This document shows positions 26,239-34,796 of a stretch of DNA of 64,000 nucleotides, one piece after another. The number at the start of each line of letters is the position of its first letter. The stretch's first letter is position 1. The notes beneath the pieces were generated by a model. The model ran no database searches. It was not told the DNA's origin and saw only the letters and a list, made by a program, of their open reading frames with translations. A program made the position numbers and the translations under genes. The stretch is from Austwickia chelonae (GTDB lineage: Bacteria > Actinomycetota > Actinomycetes > Actinomycetales > Dermatophilaceae): NCBI RefSeq assembly GCF_003391095.1, contig NZ_CP031447.1:1860001-1924000 (forward strand). Direction: 5' to 3'.

Positions 26239-26654
26239 TGTTGATCAGTTTGTTCCATGGGGCCGTCTACTCCCTGTTGGGGGTGGCTCTCCTCGTGTTG
26301 GGGTTCTTCACTTTGGACCTGTTGACTCCGGGCCGGTTGGGTAAGCGGATCTACGAGGATCGTTCGGTGAACGCCGCGATCGTGGTGAGCTCGTCCTTCT
26401 TGGGGTTGGGGGCTGTGCAGGCCACGGCGATCTTCACGAACGGTGCCGCCGATCTGGGGCGGGCTTTCGCGTGGACGGCTGGTTTCGGTGTGTTGGGGAT
26501 CATCCTGCAGGCGGTCAGTTTCCTGGTGTTGGACGCGGTGACTCCTGGTTCGTTGCGGCGGATCACGGTGGACGAGGGCTTCCACCCGGGTGCCGTGGTG
26601 GCAGCGGCCTCGATGCTCGCGGTGAGTGCGGTGGTCTGCGCGTCGATCTCCTGA
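26235..26654 (+). CDS. DUF350 family membrane protein (YjfL-like)
   Basis: A 139-residue membrane protein with four predicted helices in two related halves, typical of DUF350: LGVALLVLGFFTLDLLTPGRLG and IILQAVSFLVLDAVTPGSLRR show the repeated motif D-x-LTPG / D-x-VTPG. E. coli YjfL has the same organisation and neighbours. Start GTG at 26235 (GTGA overlap with the previous stop) or the ATG at 26238. It is the third gene of a YgiB-YgiC-DUF350 unit, suggesting an envelope modification system. Confidence 0.85.
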   Translation: MMLISLFHGAVYSLLGVALLVLGFFTLDLLTPGRLGKRIYEDRSVNAAIVVSSSFLGLGAVQATAIFTNGAADLGRAFAWTAGFGVLGIILQAVSFLVLDAVTPGSLRRITVDEGFHPGAVVAAASMLAVSAVVCASIS

Positions 26655-26772
26655 TGTCGCCCGACGGAAAAGGCGCTGCGCGTCGGGCCTCGCACGGCAC
26701 GGGGTGCGGCAGGATGATCTGGTCGGGGTCTTGTGCCCGTGGCCTGTCGGGCTGATCCGAAGGAGCGTGCCT

Positions 26773-27411
26773 GTGCTGTCGTCCTGCCAGCTGCCGGTGT
26801 TCTCGCTGCGCCGTGGACGGAGGCTTCCCGGAGCGTTGGTGTTGTTCGCGGTGACAGCGTGGCTGGGTGTCCTCGGGGTGTGGGGGCCGGTGTCACCGGC
26901 AGGTGCTCATTCGCAGTTGGTGTCCTCCTCCCCCGCCGATGGTTCGACGGTGGATGCGCTGCCGGCAAACGCCACTTTGACCTTCAACGAAGAGGTGCAT
27001 CCCAAGTTCGTGCAGGCGGTGGTCGCACCGGCATCGGGTGAGGCCAGACCGGCCGAGGCTGTTGCCCAAGGCCCGAAAGTGGTGGTCACCCTGCCGCAGG
27101 ACCTGGGCGGAGGGAAGATCGCGGTGCGTTACCGGGTGGTGAGCAAGGACGGGCACCCCATCTCCGGGGAGATCTCGTTCACCGTTCCCGGCGGACAGCC
27201 CCCGGGACAATCCGGCCGGGATGCTTCGTCTGGCACACCCGGTTCGTCGGCACCGACTGGTACGACGTCCTCTGAGCAGGGCCGCCCGGTGACCACGCCG
27301 AACGGGGGCAGCCCGGTCGCCGTGTACCTGTTGACCGGGGGCGCCGCAGTGTTATTGCTGGTCCTGGGGATTCTGGTCTACCGGTGGGATCGGCAACGCG
27401 AACCTCAGTGA
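26773..27411 (+). CDS. CopC/YobA-like secreted protein with C-terminal membrane anchor
   Basis: A 212-residue exported protein. A signal segment (ALVLFAVTAWLGVLGV) ends near AGAHSQL; the mature domain is CopC-like with the N-terminal copper His (AHSQLVSSSPADGSTVDALP), TLTFNEEVHP, and YRVVSKDGHPISGEISFTV with the conserved DGH. A Pro/Ser/Thr linker and a C-terminal helix (VAVYLLTGGAAVLLLVLGILVY) then an RWDR stop anchor follow. It probably binds copper at the outer face of the membrane. I chose GTG at 26773, 7 nt after AGGAG; GTG at 26767 is too close. No CopD neighbour is visible. Confidence 0.82.
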   Translation: MLSSCQLPVFSLRRGRRLPGALVLFAVTAWLGVLGVWGPVSPAGAHSQLVSSSPADGSTVDALPANATLTFNEEVHPKFVQAVVAPASGEARPAEAVAQGPKVVVTLPQDLGGGKIAVRYRVVSKDGHPISGEISFTVPGGQPPGQSGRDASSGTPGSSAPTGTTSSEQGRPVTTPNGGSPVAVYLLTGGAAVLLLVLGILVYRWDRQREPQ

Positions 27412-27462
27412 TCGAACTGCCCCTCCTGTCCCGGTGAGTCGCCCTTGAGGCAGGATGATTCC

Positions 27463-28005
27463 ATGGAGGGCGTGGAAGATCCCGGGAAGATCGGTTCTGA
27501 CGATCGGGAGCAGGCTCGGACCCTTTTGCGTCGACATTGGGAAGCCCACACCCTCGACCCGGACGAGCACGAACACCGAACGACGATGGTGCGCAACGCC
27601 AGGACACTCAGTGAACTGGAAGCTGCGACAGCTGATCTCCCTGCCCTACCGGCCGAGCTAGGTGTGGTCTTGGCCAGCTATGACGACCCCTCTGCGCCGG
27701 GCAATCCCCCTCTGCTCCCTGCCGCCGACAGTGGCCCGACCTCCGAGAAGAATGTACCCTCCACGTCGGCCAGATCCCAGGGGATCATCTCGTTGCCGAT
27801 CGCGCTGTCCACGACGATCACAGCGCTCACACCTTTTCTGGCCTTCCTACTCTTCTTCAATACGGGGAATTTCCTGTACTTCTTCCTCATCCCGGTCGTA
27901 GGGATCCTCTTGAACGGCACCGGGAGCGGCACCTCGACGAAGAAAAACAAGAAGAAAAAGAAGAAGCGCAAGAAGAAAAAAGAGGGTGCGGACGCCTCGG
28001 AGTGA
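27463..28005 (+). CDS. DUF1707 domain membrane protein with polylysine tail
   Basis: A 180-residue protein. The N-terminal DUF1707 (SHOCT-like) domain is KIGSDDREQARTLLRRHWEA...LDPDEHEHRTTMVRNARTLSELEAATADLP. A polar linker leads to two transmembrane segments (LSTTITALTPFLAFLLFF, FLYFFLIPVVGILL) and a tail with about 20 Lys/Arg in a run. The polybasic tail lies on the cytosolic side by the positive-inside rule and could bind acidic lipids or nucleic acid. ATG at 27463 lies 6 nt after CAGGAT. Unrelated to its neighbours as far as I can see. Confidence 0.75.
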   Translation: MEGVEDPGKIGSDDREQARTLLRRHWEAHTLDPDEHEHRTTMVRNARTLSELEAATADLPALPAELGVVLASYDDPSAPGNPPLLPAADSGPTSEKNVPSTSARSQGIISLPIALSTTITALTPFLAFLLFFNTGNFLYFFLIPVVGILLNGTGSGTSTKKNKKKKKKRKKKKEGADASE

Positions 28006-28124
28006 GCTTCTACGGGCAGCTGACCCCACCCCAGAGCGACAGGCATCGGACACAAAGCAGACATACCCTGGTCTGAGGTGAGGACGTCCGGGTCTTCGCC
28101 ACTCGCCCACCTCGGGAGACCTCG

Positions 28125-30512
28125 ATGACGATGCCCGCTGTCCATCCTGCCGACCGCCATGACGTCATCCGAGTCCGGGGCGCACACGGGAACAACCTGC
28201 GCTCGGTGGACCTGGACCTGCCCAAACGTCGCCTCACCGTCTTCACCGGGGTCTCCGGCTCAGGAAAGAGCTCGCTGGTGTTCGGCACGATCGCCGCGGA
28301 ATCGCAGCGCATGATCAACGAGACCTACAGCACCTTCGTGCAGGGGTTCATGCCTGCCCTGACCCGCCCGGAAGTCGACCGTCTCGAAGGGCTGACCACG
28401 GCGATCGTCGTCGATCAGGAACGCTTGGGCGCGAATCCGAGATCGACCGTCGGTACCGTCACCGACGCCCACGCCGTCCTACGTGTGCTGTTCAGCCGGA
28501 TCGGCGACCCTCATGTCGGACCGGCGAGTGCTTTCTCGTTCAACACTGCGACGGTGCGCGGCGCCGGGGCGATCACCGTGGAGAAGGGTGATCGCCCGAC
28601 GAAGGAGAAACGGTCGTACGAGCGGCTCGGGGGAATGTGTCCACGATGTGAAGGCACAGGCCTGGTCACTCAGATCGACGTGTCTGCCTTGTTCGACAAG
28701 ACGCTTTCGCTCAGCGGCGGGGCGCTGACCGTCCCGGGGTATTCGATGGACGGCTGGTACGGGCGAGTCTTCAGCGGCAGTGGTTATTTCGACATGGACA
28801 AACCCTTGGACGAGTTCACCGAGCAGGAGATGCACGATCTGTTGCACCGTGAACCCACCAAGATCCGGGTGGACGGAGTCAACCTCACCTATGAGGGGCT
28901 ACTCCCCCGGCTGCGTAAATCGATGCTGTCGAAGGACCGGGAGGCGATGCAACCACACATCCGAGCCTTCGTGGACCGGGCTGTCGTCTTCGAGATGTGC
29001 CCTGACTGTGCGGGAACCAGGCTGAACGAGCGGGCCTTGTCCTCACGGATCGAGGGAAAGAACATCGCCGACCTGTGCGCCATGCAGGTCAGTGATCTCG
29101 CCGAGTGGATAGCTGTGCTCGAGGCGCCTTCGGTGACACCGTTGTTGGTCTCCTTACGGGAGACCTTGGAAGCTTTCGTGCACATCGGGTTGGGATATCT
29201 GTCGCTGGATCGGGCGACAGGAAGTCTGTCCGGCGGAGAGTCGCAACGGACGAAGATGATCCGACACCTGGGGTCGGCGCTCACGGAGGTGACCTATGTC
29301 TTCGACGAGCCGACGACGGGGATGCACCCGCATGACATCACCCGGATGAACGAGCTGCTGCTGCGCCTGCGGGACAAGGGCAATACGGTACTGGTCGTCG
29401 AGCATGCGCAGGAGACGATCGCGATCGCAGACCATGTGGTCGAGCTGGGACCAGGTGCGGGAGCTGCGGGCGGCCGGGTCGTCTTCGCCGGGAGCATCGA
29501 GGAATTGCGAACCGCAGACACGTTGACGGCGCGACATCTGGACGACCGGGCTCAGCTGAAGGGCTCGGTGCGGACACCGACGGGGATGCTGTCGGTGCGG
29601 GGTGCTTCGCGGCACAATCTGCAGGATGTCGACGTGGACATCCCGCTGGGCGTGTTCACCGTCGTCACCGGGGTTGCCGGGTCGGGAAAGAGTTCATTGA
29701 TCCACGGGTCGGTGTCTCCCCTGGAAGGCGTGGTCGCGGTGGATCAGTCACCGATCCGGGGTTCGCGACGCAGCAATCCGGCGACATACACCGGGCTGCT
29801 CGATCCGATCCGTAAGGCGTTCGCGAAGGCGAATGGCGTCAAGCCGTCGTTGTTCAGCTCGAATTCGGAAGGCGCCTGTCCGTCGTGCAAGGGCGCCGGG
29901 GTGGTGTACACCGACCTGGCGGTGATGGCCGGGGTGTCCACGGTCTGCGAGGACTGCGAGGGCCGCCGTTTCGATGCGTCGGTGCTCGAGCTTCGGCTGG
30001 GTGAGTTGAATATCGCCGAGGTCTTGGAACTGCCGGTGTCCGAAGCAACGGGTTTCTTCGCGGAAGGGCCGGCCCGCTCACCGGCTGCCGGCGCCGTGCT
30101 GGGGAGGCTGGGCGATGTCGGCCTGGGTTATCTGCGGCTCGGGCAGCCGTTGACCACGCTGTCCGGCGGGGAGCGACAACGGTTGAAATTGGCGGCGCGT
30201 ATGGCGGAGAAGGGCGAGGTCTATGTCTTGGACGAGCCGACGACAGGCCTGCACCCGGCCGATGTGACGCACCTGCTGGCCATGGTGGACCGGCTGGTCG
30301 ATGCGGGGCGCACCGTGATCGTGATCGAGCATCATGAAGCAGTGATGGCGCATGCTGATTGGTTGATCGACCTGGGGCCGGGTGCCGGTCATGACGGTGG
30401 ACGCGTCGTCTTCGAAGGCGTTCCTGCCGATCTGGTGGGTTCGGCGTCGACATTGACCGGTGAACATCTGGCGGCAGCGGTCGGCTCTCGCCGTGATGGC
30501 TGGGGACGTTAA
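28125..30512 (+). CDS. UvrA-like ABC ATPase (UvrA2/DrrC type)
   Basis: A 795-residue soluble double ABC protein. First half: Walker A GVSGSGKSSLVFGT, zinc Cys CPRCEGTGL and CPDCAGTRL, signature LSGGESQRTKM, FDEPTTGMHP. Second half: GVAGSGKSSLIHGS, CPSCKGAG...CEDCEGRR, LSGGERQRLKLA, LDEPTTGLHP. True UvrA is about 950 residues; here the UvrB-binding region is short, as in class III UvrA paralogues such as the daunorubicin-resistance protein DrrC. It may free DNA from bound drugs. It stands upstream of an ABC-F resistance gene, so a drug-tolerance role fits. Confidence 0.9.
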   Translation: MTMPAVHPADRHDVIRVRGAHGNNLRSVDLDLPKRRLTVFTGVSGSGKSSLVFGTIAAESQRMINETYSTFVQGFMPALTRPEVDRLEGLTTAIVVDQERLGANPRSTVGTVTDAHAVLRVLFSRIGDPHVGPASAFSFNTATVRGAGAITVEKGDRPTKEKRSYERLGGMCPRCEGTGLVTQIDVSALFDKTLSLSGGALTVPGYSMDGWYGRVFSGSGYFDMDKPLDEFTEQEMHDLLHREPTKIRVDGVNLTYEGLLPRLRKSMLSKDREAMQPHIRAFVDRAVVFEMCPDCAGTRLNERALSSRIEGKNIADLCAMQVSDLAEWIAVLEAPSVTPLLVSLRETLEAFVHIGLGYLSLDRATGSLSGGESQRTKMIRHLGSALTEVTYVFDEPTTGMHPHDITRMNELLLRLRDKGNTVLVVEHAQETIAIADHVVELGPGAGAAGGRVVFAGSIEELRTADTLTARHLDDRAQLKGSVRTPTGMLSVRGASRHNLQDVDVDIPLGVFTVVTGVAGSGKSSLIHGSVSPLEGVVAVDQSPIRGSRRSNPATYTGLLDPIRKAFAKANGVKPSLFSSNSEGACPSCKGAGVVYTDLAVMAGVSTVCEDCEGRRFDASVLELRLGELNIAEVLELPVSEATGFFAEGPARSPAAGAVLGRLGDVGLGYLRLGQPLTTLSGGERQRLKLAARMAEKGEVYVLDEPTTGLHPADVTHLLAMVDRLVDAGRTVIVIEHHEAVMAHADWLIDLGPGAGHDGGRVVFEGVPADLVGSASTLTGEHLAAAVGSRRDGWGR

Positions 30513-30541
30513 TCGACTCGCAGAGTGACCGCCCGACTGTG

Positions 30542-30547
30542 TAGCCT
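30542..30547 (+). promoter_or_regulatory. Putative -10 hexamer for the leader-ABC-F transcript
   Basis: TAGCCT, 7 nt, then the ATG of the 14-codon leader ORF. The mRNA would begin at the leader start codon. Confidence 0.45.
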
Positions 30548-30554
30548 CGGTGTC

Positions 30555-30599
30555 ATGTACTTGGGTATTGCCTCGATGAGGCTGCGGTCCGCCCGCTGA
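30555..30599 (+). CDS. Leader peptide MYLGIASMRLRSAR, probable drug-sensing stalling peptide
   Basis: A 14-codon ORF, 100 bp upstream of the ABC-F gene. Codons 8-11 read Met-Arg-Leu-Arg, the same MRLR that makes macrolide-bound ribosomes stall in the ErmDL leader (the +X+ rule). The hexamer spacing suggests leaderless translation. Stalling at MRLR would leave ribosomes over the first strand of the downstream hairpins. Nothing like this appears by chance in so fitting a place, but no experiment is known to me for this exact gene. Confidence 0.65.
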   Translation: MYLGIASMRLRSAR

Positions 30600-30674
30600 C
30601 GGCGGCGGGACCTCTTCTTTTCTCTCGTCTGCCGTCCTGGCCATCTGCCGGGCGGCTGCCTTGTGGTGCCCGGC
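30598..30674 (+). promoter_or_regulatory. Leader RNA hairpins, putative attenuator of the ABC-F gene
   Basis: Two stems are visible in the leader: GACGGC (30598-30603) with GCCGTC (30631-30636), and GCCGGGC (30647-30653) with GCCCGGC (30668-30674). The first begins inside the leader stop codon. Its 5' strand would be covered by a ribosome paused at or near the end of the leader, and alternative pairing of GTCCGCC (30587-30593) with the GGCGGGAC region is possible. No T-run follows, so control may be at translation or by Rho. Confidence 0.45.
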
Positions 30675-30698
30675 TCCATGACGAGCTGAGAGTACGCA

Positions 30699-32339
30699 AT
30701 GCCCACTTCACAACCTTTGTCATCGTGCGTGTGGGACGGGTCGCCTCACGGGGCTGCCGCACACATCCGCGCTGAATCCATCCACGTCACCTTCGGGGAC
30801 CGAGCGCTCCTCAACGGGGTGTCCGCCGGGTCACGCCTGGCGATCGTTGGTGATAACGGCCGGGGAAAGACCACCCTGCTGCACGTTCTGGCCGGCACCC
30901 TGAAGCCGGACTCGGGCGTGGTGCGTCGTCTAGGGTCCCTGGCCCTGGTCAAACAGGGCATGGCCGCCGAGGGTGGTCGCACGGTCGGCGACCTCGTCGC
31001 CGAGGCAACCGCCCCAGCCAGGGCGGCGCTATCTGCCCTGGACTCGGCGAGCCGTGCACTGGCGGCTGGTCAGGACGCCGCCGATGCCTACTCCGACGCG
31101 TTGGAAGCAGCCACTGCCCTCGACGCCTGGGATGCCGAGCGCCGGGTCGACATCGCCCTGGCGGGCCTTAACGCCTGCGGCGACCGCGACCGGGTCTTGT
31201 CGACGTTGTCGGTGGGCCAGCGGTACCGGGTGCGTCTGGCCGTCGCGCTCGGATCACACCCTGATCTCCTCCTGCTGGACGAGCCGACCAACCACCTGGA
31301 CGCGGCAGGGCTGTCCTTCCTGACCCAGCAGCTGCAGGGCCATGCCGGTGGCATGGCCCTGGTCAGTCACGACCGGGCGCTCCTGCGTGACGTGGCCACG
31401 AGCTTCCTCGATCTCGACCCGACCCGGGACGGCTTGCCTCGGATCTACGTCGGTGACTACCAAGGCTGGGTCGAGGGTCGCCAGCGGGAGCGGCTCGCGT
31501 GGGAGCAGGATCACGCCGCCCAACGTGCCCAGCACGCAGAGCTGACGCGCGCCGCGGCCGAGGCACGTTCCCGCCTGTCGCAGGGCGGTTGGAAGCCGGA
31601 CAAGGGCACAGGCAAGCATCAGCGGGCCACTCGGGCTGCGGGTGTGGTCCAGGCCTTCAACCGGCGGGTCGAAGACGTGGAACGTCATGAGATCAGCGTG
31701 CCTGAGCCGCCCCTGCGCCTGTCGTGGCCCGCATCGTCCACTCGCTCGGACCGGGCCATCCTGAACGCCTCCATGCTCACCGTCGAGGGTCGGCTGTCCA
31801 CGCCGGTCTCCCTGGACATGAGCGGCGGTGACCGGTTGCTGATCACCGGGCCGAACGGCACCGGGAAGTCCACGTTACTGGCGGTTCTCGCCCAACGACT
31901 CATGCCAAGCACGGGACATCTGCGGGTGAGTCCGAAGGCGCGCGTCTCGCTGTTGTCGCAGGAGGTCCCTCGCTGGGACCACGACCAGCCCGCCCACGTC
32001 GCCTACGAAACGCACCTGGCGCGGATCGGCCGGCGCGGGCAGGCACCTTCTCTCGGTTCTCTCGGACTGCTCGAAGCCTCCGCTCACCACACCCGGGTGG
32101 GGCGCATGTCCCAGGGTCAGCAACGTCGGCTGCATCTGGCCATGTGCCTGGCCGAGGACCCTGGACTGCTGCTGCTGGACGAACCCACCAACCACCTGTC
32201 CTCGAGCCTCGTCGACGACACCACCACCGAGCTTCTTCGCACCTCCTGCGCCGTGGTCGTGGCCACGCACGACCGGCAGATGCTCATCGACCTGGCCCAT
32301 TGGCCCCAGCTCCACCTCGCCCCGAAGGACCTTCGATGA
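30699..32339 (+). CDS. ABC-F ribosome-protection ATPase
   Basis: A 546-residue soluble double ABC protein of the ABC-F group, which frees ribosomes from macrolides, lincosamides or streptogramins. ABC1: Walker [12 protein letters not shown], signature [12 protein letters not shown], Walker [13 protein letters not shown]. Linker about 250-340 is charged and helical ([22 protein letters not shown]), as needed to reach the peptidyl-transferase centre. ABC2: [36 protein letters not shown]. There is no transmembrane region. Relatives include TlrC/CarA/SrmB-type producers' proteins. Its weak ribosome site and leader peptide suggest inducible expression. The drug specificity is not readable. Confidence 0.88.
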   Translation: MPTSQPLSSCVWDGSPHGAAAHIRAESIHVTFGDRALLNGVSAGSRLAIVGDNGRGKTTLLHVLAGTLKPDSGVVRRLGSLALVKQGMAAEGGRTVGDLVAEATAPARAALSALDSASRALAAGQDAADAYSDALEAATALDAWDAERRVDIALAGLNACGDRDRVLSTLSVGQRYRVRLAVALGSHPDLLLLDEPTNHLDAAGLSFLTQQLQGHAGGMALVSHDRALLRDVATSFLDLDPTRDGLPRIYVGDYQGWVEGRQRERLAWEQDHAAQRAQHAELTRAAAEARSRLSQGGWKPDKGTGKHQRATRAAGVVQAFNRRVEDVERHEISVPEPPLRLSWPASSTRSDRAILNASMLTVEGRLSTPVSLDMSGGDRLLITGPNGTGKSTLLAVLAQRLMPSTGHLRVSPKARVSLLSQEVPRWDHDQPAHVAYETHLARIGRRGQAPSLGSLGLLEASAHHTRVGRMSQGQQRRLHLAMCLAEDPGLLLLDEPTNHLSSSLVDDTTTELLRTSCAVVVATHDRQMLIDLAHWPQLHLAPKDLR

Positions 32340-33570
32340 ACCCCCCTGCGTCCCTTGACCATCCCTGCCTACCGCTCTCTCTTCGCAGCCTTGACACTGG
32401 CGATCTTCGCCCAAGGAGCGTGGGCCCTCTACCTGGCGATGCAGACCCTCGTCCTGGGTGCCACGCCGGCAACCTTGGCGAGCGTGGTCGCGTGGAGCGG
32501 AATCGGCCTGCTCGCCGGTTCCCTGCCTGCTGGAGTAGCCGCCGACCGGCTGCCCAGCAGATCGATCCTGGTGGGCGCGCTCACCCTGAACCTGACAGTG
32601 GCGACGGTGACCTCCACCGCCGCCGCCACCGGCACGGTCAGATTCTGGATGCTCGGACTGTCGGCCTTCGTCATCGGGGCCTCCACCGCGTTCTTCTTCC
32701 CCGCCTACACAGCCCTCGTGCCGGTGCTCGTCGCGGCCGACGACCTCATGGCCGTCAACGGACTCGAGGGCGCCACGCGTCCCCTGGTCGGCCAGGCCCT
32801 GGCTCCCGCCGTCGTCGGAGCCGTGATCGGCGCGACCATGCCCGCCGCCGGCGGATACCTCATCGCCAGCACGCTAGGCATCGCCCTCGTCGCCGCGCTG
32901 CGACTGCCCCCACCTACCCCGGCCGAGACGCAAGCAGGCAGCTCAGCCACCTCACCGGTCAGGGACCTGATCGACGGCTTCGGCTACGTCGCCCGCACTC
33001 GCTGGATCCGCTCCAGCGTCCTGTTCGCCGCCTTCATGGGTCTCGCCGTCACCGGGCCGCTGGAAGTACTCCTGCCCGCCCTCATGCGCTCCTCGCACCA
33101 CAACGGCCCAGCACTCTACGGAGCCGTCCTCGCGGCCCTTGGTGCCGGTGGGCTGGCCGGGTCTCTGATCGCCGGGTCCTGGAGAACGCCGACACATTTC
33201 CTACCAGCCCTGATCGGCGCCTGGGCTCTCGGCTGCCTGCCCCTGTCCATCCCAGCGGTCATGGGTCATCGGCTCGGGGCTGATCTTCTACGGAGCCCTG
33301 ATCGGCCTCGGGATGGTCATCTGGGGCACCGTCTTGCAGGAACACGTTCCCCTGGAGATGCTCGGCCGGGTCGCCAGCCTCGACTTCTTCATCTCCGTCG
33401 CCTTCATGCCCCTGTCCGTCGCGCTCACAGGGCTCCTTAGCCGCCACATGGAAGCGCAGAGCCTGTTCGTCGCAGCAGGCCTAGCGCCATTTGCCGTCGC
33501 TGCCGTCCTTGCGGCCCTGGGTCAGCTTCGAGCCCCTGGTGGCCTTCCGATGCGGGAGGAGGGACGGTGA
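32336..33570 (+). pseudogene. MFS drug-efflux transporter, two frameshifts
   Basis: A macrolide-efflux-like 12-helix major facilitator. The ATG at 32336 overlaps the ABC-F stop as ATGA and should read MNPLRPLTIPAYRSLF, but the run at 32341-32346 has six C instead of five, so the frame is lost after MNP. The main frame continues to PLSIPAVMG at about 33264, where one extra base shifts the rest: GSGLIFYGALIGLGMVIWGTVLQEHVPLEMLGR lies in the next frame and ends at 33570. Both shifts are +1. A TTG at 32355 could restart the first part. It is a pseudogene unless these are sequencing errors. Gene order ABC-F then MFS suggests one resistance operon. Confidence 0.85.
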
Positions 33571-33700
33571 CGCACGACCATCCAGGCGCGATGTTCCACG
33601 CTGACGTGAAGAAACTCGGCAACATCCCAGACGGCGGAGGCTGGCGATACGTCGGCCGCCAGCACGGTGAGAAGAACCGCGCCGCGGCCACCCAACTACT
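33567..33700 (+). pseudogene. IS481-family transposase fragment
   Basis: About 40 codons (FHADVKKLGNIPDGGGWRYVG then RQHGEKNRAA) match the start of the IS481-type DDE catalytic domain, where the first Asp of the triad sits in DVKKLG. Nothing of the N-terminal HTH or the later Asp and Glu remains, and the frame loses resemblance after about 33700. It directly abuts the MFS gene end, so IS activity probably shaped the right edge of the resistance block. Confidence 0.75.
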
Positions 33701-33823
33701 GCAGCCACCACCGACCCCACACGGTCTGCGGGGACCAGCCGCCGTTCTCAAGATTGAGAGAGGTCCCCGGTCAGTACAGCTAGCAGGTGACGGCGCGCCC
33801 GAGGTATTCAGCCGTGCCCGCGG

Positions 33824-33858
33824 CTGTGCCCGTCCGTCATCAGCACGGACGGGCACAG
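33824..33858. terminator. Hairpin terminator
   Basis: A perfect 14-bp stem CTGTGCCCGTCCGT with 33845-33858 and the loop CATCAGC. It closes the resistance block. Confidence 0.8.
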
Positions 33859-34258
33859 TTCCGGCCTCGGGCCAGGGTGTTGTCTCAGGTTCAGACGGTG
33901 TCCTTGCCGGCCCAGGCTGGATCAGGCGTGGCATAGGTCATGTCTCGGCCGGGGTTCTCGAATTTCCCTGCGTGGTTCCGAGAGAGGTGCTTCGCCGACA
34001 TGAACAGCGGGTTTGTCCTTCTGGGATTGTGTGAAGCTTTGGGGGATTTTTGATGGTGGTGGTGATTTGAGTTGTTTTTAAAAGTGACATAAGTATTGTT
34101 ATCGGTGCTGATCAATTATCGATCACATCTCGAGTTTCGGCCAGAAGGGGTCGCCGGGGCGACAGTGGCTGCCGACCATCCCCCACCGGGAAAGCGCCGA
34201 TACACCGGCCGCTGCGTGTCGAGCCAAGGAATCAGGTACTGAGATATAACCTCAAAAA
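33859..34258. other. Gene-free, AT-richer stretch
   Basis: No credible gene. From about 34030 the sequence turns AT-rich, with TTGTTTTTAAAAGTGACATA near 34073 and GAGATATAACCT just before the next ATG (TATAAC, 8 nt, ATG at 34259). The composition differs from both sides and fits decayed or transferred DNA. Confidence 0.5.
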
Positions 34259-34771
34259 ATGCCGCACCCCCGAGTCCGGATTTATTACATCGTGGCGATC
34301 TTCGCGTGGACACTCGTCCTGACTTGGGCTTATCAGCAGCTGCCGGAACAGGTGGTCCACGAGTTCTCCATTCGCGGGTCCGCTGAACAGCAGGGGATGC
34401 GCAGCACGCACCTCACTGTGATGGCGTCGATGAGCATATTGGTAGTGATCGTCCTACCCGCGGCGTTCTGGCTCCTCTTGCGGAGAAGCCCTTCCTCGGC
34501 CTTCCCCCTTCCTCGCGAAGCTCGTAGCTATTGGTACGCGATCGAACGACTCGAGGAGTTCCGCCAGAAGGCGTTCTCCACCGTAATGAACTTGTCATCA
34601 ACCGTGCTCTGGCTTCTCACCATCATGGAATTTGGTGTCATCATTGCCAACCGCCGCTCCCCTGCCCAGGTCGGCCCAGAACTCTGGATTCTGCTGACGT
34701 TCTGGGCAGCTTTATTCGGGTGGCAGGCGCTCACTGCCGTGCGTTCTTTCCTGGTTCCGGCCAAATCCTGA
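34259..34771 (+). CDS. DUF1648-like small membrane protein
   Basis: A 170-residue membrane protein. Helix 1 (YYIVAIFAWTLVLTWAYQQL) is followed by LPEQVVHEFSIRGSAEQQG, which resembles the DUF1648 pattern LPxxVxxHFxxxGxxxxxG. Then come helices VMASMSILVVIVLPAAFWLLL, STVLWLLTIMEFGVIIA and LWILLTFWAALFGWQAL. Found in SdpI-like and related immunity or signalling contexts, but no such partner is present. The ATG at 34259 may be leaderless. Codon use is less GC-biased than the flanking genes. Confidence 0.65.
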   Translation: MPHPRVRIYYIVAIFAWTLVLTWAYQQLPEQVVHEFSIRGSAEQQGMRSTHLTVMASMSILVVIVLPAAFWLLLRRSPSSAFPLPREARSYWYAIERLEEFRQKAFSTVMNLSSTVLWLLTIMEFGVIIANRRSPAQVGPELWILLTFWAALFGWQALTAVRSFLVPAKS

Positions 34772-34796
34772 ACCAGGCGAACACCACCTCGGAATA

